DNA from: Cerrena zonata
Lineage: Eukaryota; Basidiomycota; Agaricomycetes; Polyporales; Cerrenaceae
Length of the DNA stretch: 64,000 nucleotides
Assembly (NCBI GenBank): GCA_038087015.1
Contig: JASBNA010000003.1
Coordinates: forward strand, 496,001-560,000
Direction of reading: 5' to 3'
The notes below the pieces were generated by a model. It was not told where the DNA came from. It searched no databases and saw nothing but the letters and a program-made list of their open reading frames with translations. Below, piece by piece: positions 13,426 to 24,030 of the stretch (positions are counted from its first letter, which is position 1; each line of letters opens with the position of its first letter). Made by a program: the position numbers and the translations under genes.

Positions 13426-15263
13426 ATGGGACATCCCGATCCTGTCGCTATTTTCTGGGACTACGGTATGAGATTCCCGTCGCCAAGATGGAGTGGTTAC
13501 TGACCGTTACACTCTAGAGAATTGCGCTCCGCCATCTGGTACTCCAGGATATGATATCGTCAACAATATTCGACAACTAGCTCAGACATATGGGAGCATC
13601 AGGCAATTTAAAGCTTACTTGGACCTCTCTGAATTATCTTCCCCAAAATCAATCACATTTCGCTCGGAGTTACAGCAGTGTGGTGTTTCGCTCACCGATT
13701 GCCCTCATAATGGTAGAAAGGATGTCGCAGATAAAATGATTATTGGTACGTTTCTTGACGTGTTGTTTATACGAAACTTAATTCTGTGAATAGTGGATAT
13801 GTTGGCATTTGCTATTGATACACCCGCACCCGCCACGGTGATCCTGATCTCGGGCGACCGGGACTTCGTCTATGCAGTCTCCGTGCTGAGATTTCGTCTA
13901 TACCGAGTGGTTGTTATCGCTCCGGTTATGGTCCACATCAGCCTTATTTCCCAAGCCTCCGATGTTATTGATTGGGAGTCTGATATACTCGGTCGACTTC
14001 GACCTCGCCCGGCAGCAACCGATTCTCCTCGCCATAACGCCAAGAATAGCGATGGAGACAACTCACGTCTCACAACAAACCAAGCAAATACACAGCTTGC
14101 AACACCGCGCCTACGAAGAAGGGGTTCTTTACGAGACTCAACGACTGCTAATTCATCAAGTCCAGATTCCAGGCCAGACGTATCGCCTAATTCCGACCAA
14201 ACCATCATCCAGCCCGCAGAAGGTGCAGGTGAGTTGTCAAATATCAGTTACACATAGTCTATGTATGCACCTCCAGCAAATGACTCTTCGGGCATAGGGG
14301 TTCAGACTGCTGTTAGAGGTAGCAGACTTCGTGACAGTAGGGCTGCTGCGAATAATGCGCTTTCCCAACTCTCGACTGTCGCTCACGTAAGTCTGGCTTT
14401 AAGTCATAACACCTCTGCTGGTTAACCCTAAGCTACAGGGGAGCCCGAGTGTGATATCAACTGGTCTTTCTGAACAGACAGAAAAGGAGCCTCTAGCTCA
14501 AGATCAGGAATATCATTCGGAATCTCCTGTAAGTCAATAAACCGGTTTGCCGTAAATGCGAGTCATTTGAATTTTAATCCTATGGCTTTATTTTCAGTCT
14601 TCCAGGGGTCACTCGCTTCTTCCACTTTGGTCGGGGAAACCACAATGGAACAGTTTACCTTCTCCACAAAAGTCGCCTGGGTTCGATTACGAGCCAATCA
14701 CTCGGCCTGCTTCAGCTGAACCTGCCTTGATGCCATTTAGGGCATCGTACATTCTTCCACATTCAACGGAAATGAATGTAGTAGAAGAACCTCTACCTCT
14801 CTTACGACATACCTCAGAGCCCCAAATGATTGGCCATGAATCTGGCGTGCATCATCATTCATTGGGTTTTCAGATGCCTACTCCAGTACAGGAGGCTATT
14901 GTTAACTTACCTCAGGACCCCATTCCGCCAGGATTCGAGCTCTTGGTGGCTTTGCTCGATCATCTGAGGAAACAGAATAGGCCCAAACCTCTCCGCTCAT
15001 ATGTATCCGGCGCACTGGTACAACTCGATCCCGAGGTGTATCACAAGGCATGGGATAAGTATGAGAACATATCGGCGACCAAGGCCAAATTCAGCTGGTA
15101 TTCAGATCTAGCTAAGAAATGGGGGTTAATCGAACTAGGAGGATTACAAGGAGGTGCTTGGATGTCCCTTTGCCCACAATGGCATGGCAGGGGGATATCT
15201 CTGGGTCTCATATATTTCCGTGATAACAAGCCATATATCACAAGGCCAGCAGCGCATCTTTGA
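13426..15263 (+). CDS. NYN-domain protein 1 (putative PIN-like RNase) with LOTUS-like C-terminus
   Basis: Belongs to the limkain-b1/MARF1-type NYN family, a PIN-like metal-dependent nuclease fold. Exon 1 (13426-13465) reads MGHPDPVAIFWDY and is cut in the next codon by a phase-1 intron; exon 2 starts at 13518 with the ENC of the signature. Exon 2 carries YGSIRQFKAYLDL and DCPHNGRKDVADKMII; exon 3 (from 13794) carries VDMLAFAID and VILISGDRDF, so the expected acidic residues are all present. A low-complexity Ser/Thr/Gln linker over several exons follows. A C-terminal domain (about 14930-15240, PPGFELLVALLDHL to SLCPQWHG) resembles an OST-HTH/LOTUS winged helix. Start is uncertain: a frame from 13222 is open. 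It lies convergent with TACO1, and three paralogs sit at 24-29.6 kb. Confidence 0.8.
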
Positions 15264-15423
15264 GGGGGGAGACTGCCTATATACCCTATACCCGGTCTAT
15301 GAATATTGACGGACTTATGTTGATTAGTCGTACACACTGATACGACCCTTGACACACATTCTGTAAAATGTGATGTATTATAATCAGATGTGTAATATGG
15401 GTAGAGAAACAGAATGTTGTATA

Positions 15424-16615
15424 TCACGACAATGTGGAGGATATGCGGAGTGTTTCCTCATTCTCCTCCAGTGCGTCGAGGAATTCGGTGATTTTTTCTG
15501 CAGCTTCATCGTCGGTAGGGTCACTGGTTTCCTTCGGTACATAGATGAGTTCACTGCTAAGAAGCTCAACTCCATCTAATGCCGTGAGATGCTTCGTGAG
15601 ATGGCCGAGGCCATCGGGAGGACACAAGAACTGGAATAGGAACCATTATAAGAGCATTCTCAACTCAAATTGTAACAACAATTACCTCAATTTCTTGTCC
15701 GTCCTCCGATGGGTCCGACTCTGAAAAGTCGTCAGCGCCTGCATCCAACCCAGCCTCCATAATAGGTTCCAGAGAATTGTGCGATGTGGCTGCCACTTTG
15801 ACACAGACAGAGCCCTTTCGATCGAAGAGAAATCCGACAGGTGCCAACCGAGCACTTTGGATTATGTTAGGACAAACATTACCAGAATTAATAACAAAAC
15901 GTACCCATGTTGCGCGAGAATTGAGCGAATAGTACGAATGGTACGGTTGATGTTATCTGTTAGGCACTCTCTATCATGCAATATTAGTGCCAGGTAATCA
16001 TGACCATTAGCAGGTAACTTACACCATAACACCAATAGATCCCGGACCCATGACTTCGTACACAACATGTTGGTCCCCTTTCTCTTTTCCGCCTGCAGCC
16101 TAGTTACGTAGCATTATTTATGCGCACGCTATAATGACATTATGGTGACTCACCCTTTTCAAAGCCTTCTCGATATTGTCCTTGGGAACGCCTTGAGTTC
16201 TGACTCTTTTGAGAACGGCTGCGAGAGCCACATTAACCTCAGGGTCGGCACCACCATCTACTCATAATCTTGAATATATCAGCTATAGACAGTTGTATTA
16301 CGCGTACTCCTCGCTGCCAGAAGTATATCCTAAACACGTCACTCCTTAGAGTAAGGTACAGAACATCGAAACGAGCAGGAAAGACGTACTCGGCTGGCCT
16401 TGCTGTAAAGGTTTCCTTTTTGAATGTCAGAAACACCTTTTTTGTGTTTGATTTTAGACCACTGCGGTATCTGCGTTCAGAGGATTCTTAGCGTTTACTT
16501 CCTCAAGACGACTCACTTTATTATGACCAGATAGGACAGTTGGGGTAAGATGAAAGTGTCTAACACGCTGTAGCACAGTAACAGGGTGTCGATGAGGAAC
16601 ACGAAGAGCGAACAT
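15424..16615 (-). CDS. Mitochondrial YebC/TACO1-family translational activator
   Basis: TACO1/YebC proteins help mitochondrial ribosomes translate difficult stretches of organellar mRNAs such as COX1. The protein is built from about eight small exons. It starts MFALRVPHRHPVTVLQRVRHFH, a basic hydrophobic presequence fitting mitochondrial import. Then come SGHNK joined to WSKIKHKKG (the family signature GHSKWAxIKHKK), NLYSKASRDILLAARN, GGADPEVNVALAAVLKRVR, GVPKDNIEKALKR, VVYEVMGPGSIGVMV, ECLTDNINRTIRTIRSIL, APVGFLFDRKGSVCVK and CPPDGLGHLTKHLTAL. All blocks occur in family order, and the length (about 280 residues) is normal. Each junction I checked keeps frame with GT-AG borders. The longest single ORF here covers less than a quarter of the protein, so ORF-based annotation would miss it. 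Confidence 0.9.
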
Positions 16616-17224
16616 CCAGAGATGCTAAGAGTTGGGTCAGTAGTCAAATTGATGTACAGTTGTGAGATTGAAGTTGAAGCAAGACATACAGGTTCTAGTC
16701 AAGTCTATGATTCAAATAACTAGGGCTTGAAACCACTTGACACGATGATCGAGTGAGGTAAAGGCGATGATGTAATCAATATATATGACCGCTGGAAGTT
16801 ACCTTGACCTTGACCACTTCCACCTTGACCTCAATATCCAACAAGCCTAGCTTTCGATAAGGGACACTACACATCTCGAACATGGCACATATTGCTCGAG
16901 TAGCACGTGTCTCGAGGGGAATGTATAGAGGAATGCCGTGAGTTACATCTTTCTCTGACCTCTAGTCGCACCTCTGAAAACTAGGCCCATAGGCAGAGGC
17001 TTCAGACAGTCCAGCTGGCGAGACCAGCGACTGCAGGGATGAATATTGCGCGTCCTATTGCCCAAGCACTAGTGAGGAATCTGCCCAACTCACTATTATC
17101 TCAAACGACAAATCGTCCAAAGTTGGTCTCAAATGTTATCCACGGTTGCTTTCTGACGCTAAAATGATCTAGTATGAACATTCGACGAACGTTTGCTCCC
17201 ATGGAGATCTTATGTACGGGCAGG
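16616..17224. other. Upstream region of TACO1-like gene
   Basis: Non-coding flank with a TATA-like run near 16775 on the minus-gene side. A plus-strand fragment near 16880 (MAHIARVARVSRGMYRGM) opens after an ATG but stops quickly and has no credible continuation. Confidence 0.35.
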
Positions 17225-17307
17225 GAGCGTGCTGTTAAGCGTTGTAGGCCGGTTGGGTAGGCGCAGGATTTATTCCTGATAGCTTGGTTCGAATCCAAGA
17301 CACGCTC
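17225..17307 (+). tRNA. tRNA-like sequence, probably a tRNA-Leu relic
   Basis: A 7-bp GAGCGTG/CACGCTC pair (17225-17231 with 17301-17307) encloses a canonical T-arm, CTTGG-TTCGAAT-CCAAG (17283-17299). A D-arm-like GGCCGGTTGGGTAGGC and an anticodon-arm-like GCGCAGGATTTA with CCTG follow the pattern of tRNA-Leu genes. It is not a clean tRNA: one extra base sits between the T stem and the acceptor 3' strand, spacing before the D-arm is too long, and the anticodon loop is either 5 bases or needs a 4-bp stem. I read it as a decayed tRNA or tRNA-derived repeat rather than a working gene. Confidence 0.3.
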
Positions 17308-17729
17308 GACGCCGCTATCTCCCCGTTTTCGCTTCAAGATCAAGTAATTCTACGTTATTGACGTCGTACCGCAAATGTGGAGAAGAATGTACCCGGCACA
17401 ACTTGAATTTCCGCACCCATTAGCTCTGTTTATTTGCTGTTAGCCTGAATAACAGACAAAAGTATTCTTTACCCCATTGTGACCACCCTCAGTGTACAGG
17501 CTTTAATAAAAACCCCACTCATTCAAAGCCCACATCCTATGCTTAACTGCCGACGCGTTTTGCTTGCAAGAACTGAGAGATTTTGATATTGAGATTACAT
17601 TGTAACGTTACAAGTCCTTGTCGTAATACAGTGTGGTCGTTATGAGCAGAAATTTAGCACAAAACAAGTAGGTAGTCTACCAGATTAGTAAAGAATATTC
17701 CATAACAAGTAAAGATTTCCCGATCAGAT
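17308..17729. other. Intergenic region downstream of sulfate permease
   Basis: No ORF, RNA gene or repeat recognised between the tRNA-like sequence and the 3' end of the SulP gene. Confidence 0.4.
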
Positions 17730-20465
17730 CTACGACTTCAGCACACTCCCACTTTCGCTTTCCGACACACTGATCTGGTCACTGCTTCGCAAGGCACTCT
17801 TTTCAGCAGCACGAACAGCTTGGACGAGATCCAAATGGATGAAGGGAGTGTCTTCGAGCGTGATGGGTGCTGTTGCTACTGACGACGAGCTAGCGTTCGA
17901 AGGTGTTTGGGCGATCTGCTGCTCTTCGATGTCGTCGGGCTTTTCAGGGGAAGCTCCGCTGAAATTGATGCCTCGGTAAGGGACGACGGCAGCAATTTCT
18001 TTTGGAATGTCGACTCTTGGTGTTCCGATTCCGAAACCACCAGCGACGAGAGCGCGACGTATCCAGGGAGAGAGAATGGTGGCGAAGTGGAACTCGACAG
18101 GTGAATCTGTCCACCTCTCTACTTCGTTCCGGGTATCGACAAGGGACTGGATTCCAGTGGTATCGATTTGGGAACTATTGAAATAAAGGAAGTCAATTAT
18201 GAGAAAGGAATGAAGAAATAATGCTGAATGAAACATACACAGCAGTGAAGTCAAGGACGATGGCTTTGAGAAGCGGCTTCTTCAGGTTCTCCTCGTTTTC
18301 ATCTTGTCCAGGCTTGGGGCCAGGGTCGTTCCAAGGACGGTCACCCATACTGACCGTGCTCATGTCAATACCTCGCCTGGTGTGTTCCTTGACATAGTCA
18401 ACGAGAACGGAGTTTACCATGGACGAGTTCGGGTAAACCAAACTCTCCTCGAGTCGGTAGACGATGACACCGGGCGCAGGAGGTAGCACCTTCACGTCGG
18501 CGTTCATGAGAGAAGCCTTAGGGTTGAGTGGGACGTAGACATCACGGGTAGCAGTGGGTTGGGCTACGCTTGGGCCGTGGAGTTTGAGAGTGACCTTTCC
18601 AAGGAAGTAACCTCGGGGACGAGCAATACGGATGAGCAGGAGAGCGAGTGAAGTGCAGATAGAGGTGTAAATGCCGTTCTCGATGCTGGAGAAGATGGTC
18701 ACGACGACAGCCGCGAGCCAAATACAGAACTCGAGGGGGGAGACTCGCCAGTAACGGTATACTTGTGATGGAGAAGCGACAAGATCTGCGACGGCGTGAA
18801 TGATGACGGCAGATAGACCCGCACTAGGAATCCAGAAGAAGGCGGGTGTCAAACCGTAGAGGGCAACGATGACAACGACGGCGGTAAGGATACCAGCAGC
18901 TGGGGTACGGACACCGGATTTGGACTTCAAAGCCGAACGAGAGAATGAACCAGTTGCAGGATACGCTGAGAAGACAGTGCCAACCAAGTTGGTAACACCG
19001 ATAGCGATGAGTTCCTGGTTGGGGTTAATTTTGTAGTTGTTGACACGACCGAACGCTGCCCATAGGCCCGTGTCAGTATTGCACATATGGAGATCATCAG
19101 TCAAAACGACATACATTTTGAGATAGCGATGTGTTCCAGCAACAGAATGATAGTTGACACGGGAAGTTCGGGAGCAAGAGCGCTGACAAGATTGCCGTCG
19201 AGGTGAAGGGGTCCAACATGCTTGAGACCTCTAGGGACATTTTGGAGGATCTTGATAGGATATTTTCCAGCTGAAGTCTTGCGATGACGACAGTACAAGA
19301 AAGACGCAAGGGTCAGGACGATGATCACGAAGGCATTACGGAAGACCGAAAGGAAGAAAAAGAGACGCTCTGTGTACGACGTTTAGTGAGAAAATATTAG
19401 ATGATGATGAGAGAAAAACTGCGCACTCCTTCGGGGATATCTACGTCCCAGCCCATCACAAATGTAACGAATGGAGTAGAGGGCGACTAGGCCCGTCAAA
19501 CCCCATGCGGCATCGAGCGTTGTGTTTGGAAGACCTTTGAGCGTATTAATGATGACCTTGTATGTCGCAGCGCGAGTGCTAAAACGCCAATGTCAGATAC
19601 AATCCTCGAAGATAGAGAGAAAGGCCTTACTCGAAGCCAGTGATGCCCATGAGACCGGGAACTTGACCAGCGACGATGTTGATGGCGGATCCCGTCATGA
19701 ATCCGCTAACAGCGGGTGCCGGGATGAACTCAACGAGCCATCCGAGTCGGAGAAGACCAATAGCGAGAACAATGAGACCGCAGATGAATGCAACGGTGGT
19801 TGCAATTTGGGGACCTTCCCATTGGTCGGGATGCTTTTCCTGAACATGTTTGATAACTTGCGAGATAGTGAGGGACATGACGGCGACTGGACCAATAGAG
19901 ACATCCTTCGAGGTAGCAAAAAGCTATAAAGGGGTTATGAGATTACTGTACAGCCCGAAGCGAGAGAAATGTGCGTACACAGTAGATGAGAACACCAACG
20001 AACGCTGAGTAAAGACCATATTCCGCAGGTAATGTCGCGATCTGAGTTTTCGTCAATGTCAATGTCATGGTTTGAACATCACAGTTGGAAAACTTACTTG
20101 AGCATACGACATACTCTGGGGGACGACGACCATGCCCACAGTCAGACCGGCGATGACATCACCATACAAGCCATCCGACGTCTAGAGAAGATACATTAGA
20201 ACGGTCAATTGTATGTTAGAACAGATAGGGGCTTACTATACCGGGTGATCCACCCTAGAATGGGGAAGAGACTTTGGAAGTACTCCCTCACCTGAAAAGA
20301 AGCAACATGAATTACTGCAAGGCGGAGCGCTGTATAGCTAGTTATACATACCTCGCTCTTGGGATCATGCGAGAGATGAGAAGTCCATTCCTTGACGGAG
20401 ACTACGGGAACAGTCTCCTGGTGACCAATAACACGCTTTCCAAACTTCTTGAGGTTAGAAGCCAT
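17730..20465 (-). CDS. SulP/SLC26-family sulfate permease with C-terminal STAS domain
   Basis: Plasma-membrane sulfate transporter feeding sulfur assimilation. The start at 20465 gives MASNLKKFGKRVIGHQE. Exons then encode VREYFQSLFPILGWITRY, DVIAGLTVGMVVVPQSMSYA (the sulfate transporter signature in TM1), LYSAFVGVLIY, SKDVSIGPVAVMSLTIS, FIPAPAVSGFMTGSAINIV, NQELIAIGVTNLVGTVFSAY and SFSRSALKSKSGVRTPAAG, all in SulP order. The C-terminal part (about 17750-18290) is a STAS domain: KAIVLDFTA, then SQIDTTGIQSLVDTRNEV. The tail past FSGASPEKPDD is polar and Ser-rich. Around ten introns. Length (about 760 residues) suits fungal sulfate permeases such as yeast SUL1/SUL2 and Neurospora CYS-14. Looks intact. 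Confidence 0.92.
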
Positions 20466-21098
20466 GGTGGAGTGGAGGGAAAGCGGGGAATTGGACAAAG
20501 GAATGCAGAAAATCAAGGGCCTGCTTTTAAGCTGATTATGGCGACCAGATGGCAAGATTCAGGAACAACCGTTGGGCAGCTGCAAACGACAGATTGCGAA
20601 AGATGGGCTATGCGGGGAGCTAAATCAGGATGGGAAAAGCACAGAATTTTCGGTTAGCCACTTTGGAATCGGTTGCCTGAATTTCAACCGATAAAACGAA
20701 CGAGAGCGATCCGAGGCTCGATGCGAGAGAGCCAGTTGAGTGGAGGGAAAGCAACAAGCCCGTCCACAAGGACGTTAGGGCATCAGGATATACCTTCAAA
20801 GCTGACTGAGCCATCGTGGAGAACCATTTCGTGTTTTTCCGCTGTGGAAATTGTGAACAAATTGTGAATGCATTGGTTTTGAGCAAAAGCACGCAATCTT
20901 ACGCCAACTCCTTTCTACGTTGCGACATACCACGTGACCCCGATCGCGTCAGAGGCGTGATGCGCCTAGCTATTTTTGGTCCGATCAACCATCGCCCACA
21001 AACGCTGATCGCACGCTTCTTCAAGTTCCCGTACTACTAGCCTGAGTATCACAAGTCCAAGTCCGGTCGTATAGTTTGAGGAACAATCACAATGGTTC
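20466..21098. other. Upstream region of sulfate permease gene
   Basis: Contains open frames on both strands (20274-20657 and 20620-20892) that have no recognised protein features. Best read as promoter and 5' UTR of the permease gene. Confidence 0.4.
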
Positions 21099-22456
21099 CT
21101 ATATGCGCTCAGAAGAATAGATTATCATTGCATCCAGGTAAATAGGGATGTCGAGTGCCGTAACATTGCCCATGTACGCTGTCGCCGAAGGATTGGAGAG
21201 GATTAGACTACAGAATTTGGCTATAGCCAAGGGATCTTCCGTTGCTCGGTGCCTAGAGTCTTGAAGTTGGAAGAACGATCGTTCCGGATAAGCGGGAAGA
21301 GATCTCGAGATCTAACATGGGATTCTTTTCTACGAGTAAACTTCGCCATCAATCGCAACTAACACTCATCATCGTGAGCATTAAAGTACTCTTCATAAAG
21401 TCGGAATAAACGCACGATGCCTACGAATTCAGGGCTTTGCGATAGCTCGCGAGGTACATGCATATAAGTATAGGGCCTAGGTACTGTCTGCAACATCCGA
21501 AACGAACGGCCAACATGGTCATGCGAGCTAAAAAGAAAAAAATGTCTGGCGGAGGCCGTTCTTTACTTTAGTCTAGGATTTTGGTTTTGAGGCACCGAGA
21601 CGACCAGTGCAAGCACGCCATAGGTGTGGAGAACATACTCATCATTCTAACTGTCAAGATATGGGAAAGGAAAGCAACAAGGATATGTTTAGGACATACC
21701 ATCTTGAAGGGTGAGACGAGTGTGTGATTCCTGCTCATGCTGATTAGTCCATCCATTTTTGTCTAGCTCCCTCGATATAACATGAGGCATGTATCGGTGC
21801 ATTAATCCCATACTTAGCGAACCACATGTGTATCGAACACGGGCAGAGAGGCCTTTCTGAGCTTGAAATTTGAAATCCGAATGCATGCAAGGTCCCAAAA
21901 ACCAGAAAGCACATACGAAACCTCCTCAAACCAGGGAAGAAGGATGTGCGGCAACAATGTGCGGTCCCGCATCCTCGTCCTCCCGATCGCCGCGCAGTAA
22001 ATTTGCAGGATTTTTGTTATGAGGTTACCATGGGCAGGACCTTCACGAGAGCTAGTGCTTCAAGTTCGAGGTATCGGGATTATCAAGGTTGTATCGTTTC
22101 CGAAACAGCGGTCGCGAGAAGAACATGCGACGAAGTGGTGGTAGGTCTAGGACGACCACCTAGTATACTCTTGAGGCATCAATGCAAAGCCTCGACGCTA
22201 CCGGTGGTTAGCATTGCGCATATACTCAGTGAGCGTCACGCTGTGGCCCAGAAATTGGTTATATGCCCTCGCTCAGGATTACGGCCGGTTACTTCAAAGG
22301 TCTCGAACTGAACAGCCACATATGTTATAACCAAAAGGTGTGAGTAAATGGAAAGCGAGTAAGAAAGCGAACGTAGGCACGGTTGACGGCTTGTCTGATG
22401 TCCGTGGGTGTCCAGTTGCTGAGAAGCACTAGGGTCGGCGCCAATGCTGTGGTCAT
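21099..22456 (-). pseudogene. Decayed intron-rich gene of unknown family
   Basis: No long ORF exists here, yet the minus strand carries an ordered series of protein-like exons. It starts at 22456 (MTTALAPTLVLLSNWTPTDI), followed by FEVTGRNPERGHITNFWATA, ILGGRPRPTTTSSHVLLATA, RYLELEALALVKVLP, DEDAGPHIVAAHPSSLV, GLMHRYMPHVISRELDKNGW, DEYVLHTYGVLALVVSVPQN, RMLQTVPRPYTYMHVPREL, SPEFVGIVRLFRLYEEYFNA and LAIAKFCSLILSNPSATAYM, ending at TAG 21099-21101. Several junctions have good GT-AG borders in phase. In-frame stops interrupt it: TGA at 22179-22181, adjacent TGA and TAA at 22080-22085, TGA at 21926-21928. One junction near 21650-21715 does not keep frame. Each stop could arise from CGA or CAA by C-to-T. 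The family is not recognised. It may be a pseudogene or a gene with introns I have misplaced. Confidence 0.5.
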
Positions 22457-22793
22457 TGAATTAGTCCCGCGAAGCGTGTATTTAATGATGTGTTATTTGA
22501 ACGCAGCCGAGGAGGACGAAAGCTGGACGCTTGACAGATAGTTTCTACCGACAGTGGTCAAGGCTACACGACGCGGACAGGATGGAAGATGGGTGTGGAA
22601 GTCGAAGATGGACGCTGTTGGGCTTAATTTGGCGATGGACAGCACGTGGCGACCTCATGTCTGGTGGACTGTGTACAGCTTGTCACAAGTGTCTGTTTCC
22701 TCTTTTCTTCCTTCTTCAAGAGCGCAGTGCGCTTCCTTCACGACTACAATTCACGGTACACGGTTTTCGATATAACGAACATACGCTTTCCAA

Positions 22794-23935
22794 ATGGCTG
22801 CTCACCCCAAATCTAACCCGCTCGTCGCCCCCGGCCACACACGACCCGTCACCCATCTCTCCTTCTCTCCGCTTCAAGACGACGGAACCTATGTGATCAT
22901 CTCCAGTTGCAAGGATGGAAATCCGATGCTGCGAGAGTGGACTGGGGACTGGATCGGAACCTTTCTCGGCCACAAAGGAGCTGTATGGTCTAGCAAACTC
23001 TCCCCTGACACCTCACGGGCGGCTTCTGGAAGTGCAGATTTTACGGCGTAAGTGGCACACTCGATCTATACACCTCCTCGGAACCGATCCTTATACATTG
23101 TATTATAGAAAAATATGGAATACCTATACCGGTGATCAGCTCCACTCCTTCCCCCACAATCATATCGTTCGCAGTGTCGCGTTATCTCCGTCTGCTTCTC
23201 ATCTTCTTACTGGAGGTCAAGAAAAGAAGGTTCGCATGTTCGACCTTCGTAGACCTGAGGCAGATGCAGATGTTCTAACTGAGGGAAGCCTTGTATCACA
23301 CGAGGGTACGGTCAAAAGTGTAGTCTGGGTTGGAGAGCACACTGGTGTCACAGCAGGTGAAGACGGTCTGATCAAGTAAGTAATATAACATATTTACATT
23401 ATTGGTCGCGACAATTTACTGACTTCTACCTCAGATGGTGGGATCTTCGTTCACGCACTGTGAGCACAAGCCTAACATTCCCTGGACCCATCACGTCCAT
23501 GGAGCTCTCCCCTCAAACCAACCGTCTTGTCGTAACCTCTGGCAAGACTGTATCATTTATCCCAGCGCTTCCCAACGGAAATCAAACGCATAGCCTCACA
23601 TTGCCATATGCTCCCTCGTCTGCCTCCATCCATCCTGTTTTGCAAGATCGCTTTGTGACCGGTAGTTTGAGCGACGAGTGGGTCAGGGTACACGATCTAA
23701 GTGGAGAAGAGAGGGATGTTCTGAAGGGTCATCACGGCCCCGTGCATTGTGTGGAGTTCAGTCCTGATGGCGAAATGTTCGCCAGTGGTAGTGGTGAGTA
23801 CTTTATTGTCGTGATGCTACCGTTTTCTGATGCATATTGTTATTTGATGCAGAGGATGGCACAATCCGACTTTGGCAGACAACACCTGGAAAATCTTACG
23901 GTCTCTGGCAGGGAAATCAGACTAATGGTGGTTAA
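22794..23935 (+). CDS. STRAP-like WD40-repeat protein
   Basis: Homologous to STRAP/UNRIP, a seven-bladed WD40 propeller that in animals works with the SMN complex, UNR and TGF-beta receptors. Four exons join cleanly: 22794-23047, 23109-23375, 23435-23793 and 23853-23935. The start gives MAAHPKSNPLVAPGHTRPVT. Family marks are the PLVCPGHTRPV-type opening, CKDGNPMLREWTGDWIGTFL, GHKGAVWSSKLSPDTSRAAS, KIWNTYTGDQLHSFPHNHIV and RMFDLRRPEADADV. WWDLRSRTV and FVTGSLSDEWVRVHDLSGEE follow, then a last repeat EDGTIRLWQTTPGKSYGLWQ. Length is about 320 residues, normal for the family. It converges on NYN protein 2 with under 100 bases between stop codons. Role in fungi is likely RNA-related, by inference. 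Confidence 0.9.
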
Positions 23936-24030
23936 CAGAATAATCTATTAGAATTAATGCAGTAACGATAATGATGTACGATGTGTAGTCCTGTCCCTCT
24001 GGTAATCCCGGCGAAGACAATGAATGGTTA

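Noticed and set aside
21946..22311. 121-codon plus-strand ORF
   Set aside because: Lies opposite the decayed minus-strand gene, whose exon composition is far more protein-like; treated as a shadow.
22531..22896. ORFs overlapping the STRAP start region
   Set aside because: They cover the promoter and exon 1 in wrong frames; the STRAP frame has unambiguous homology.
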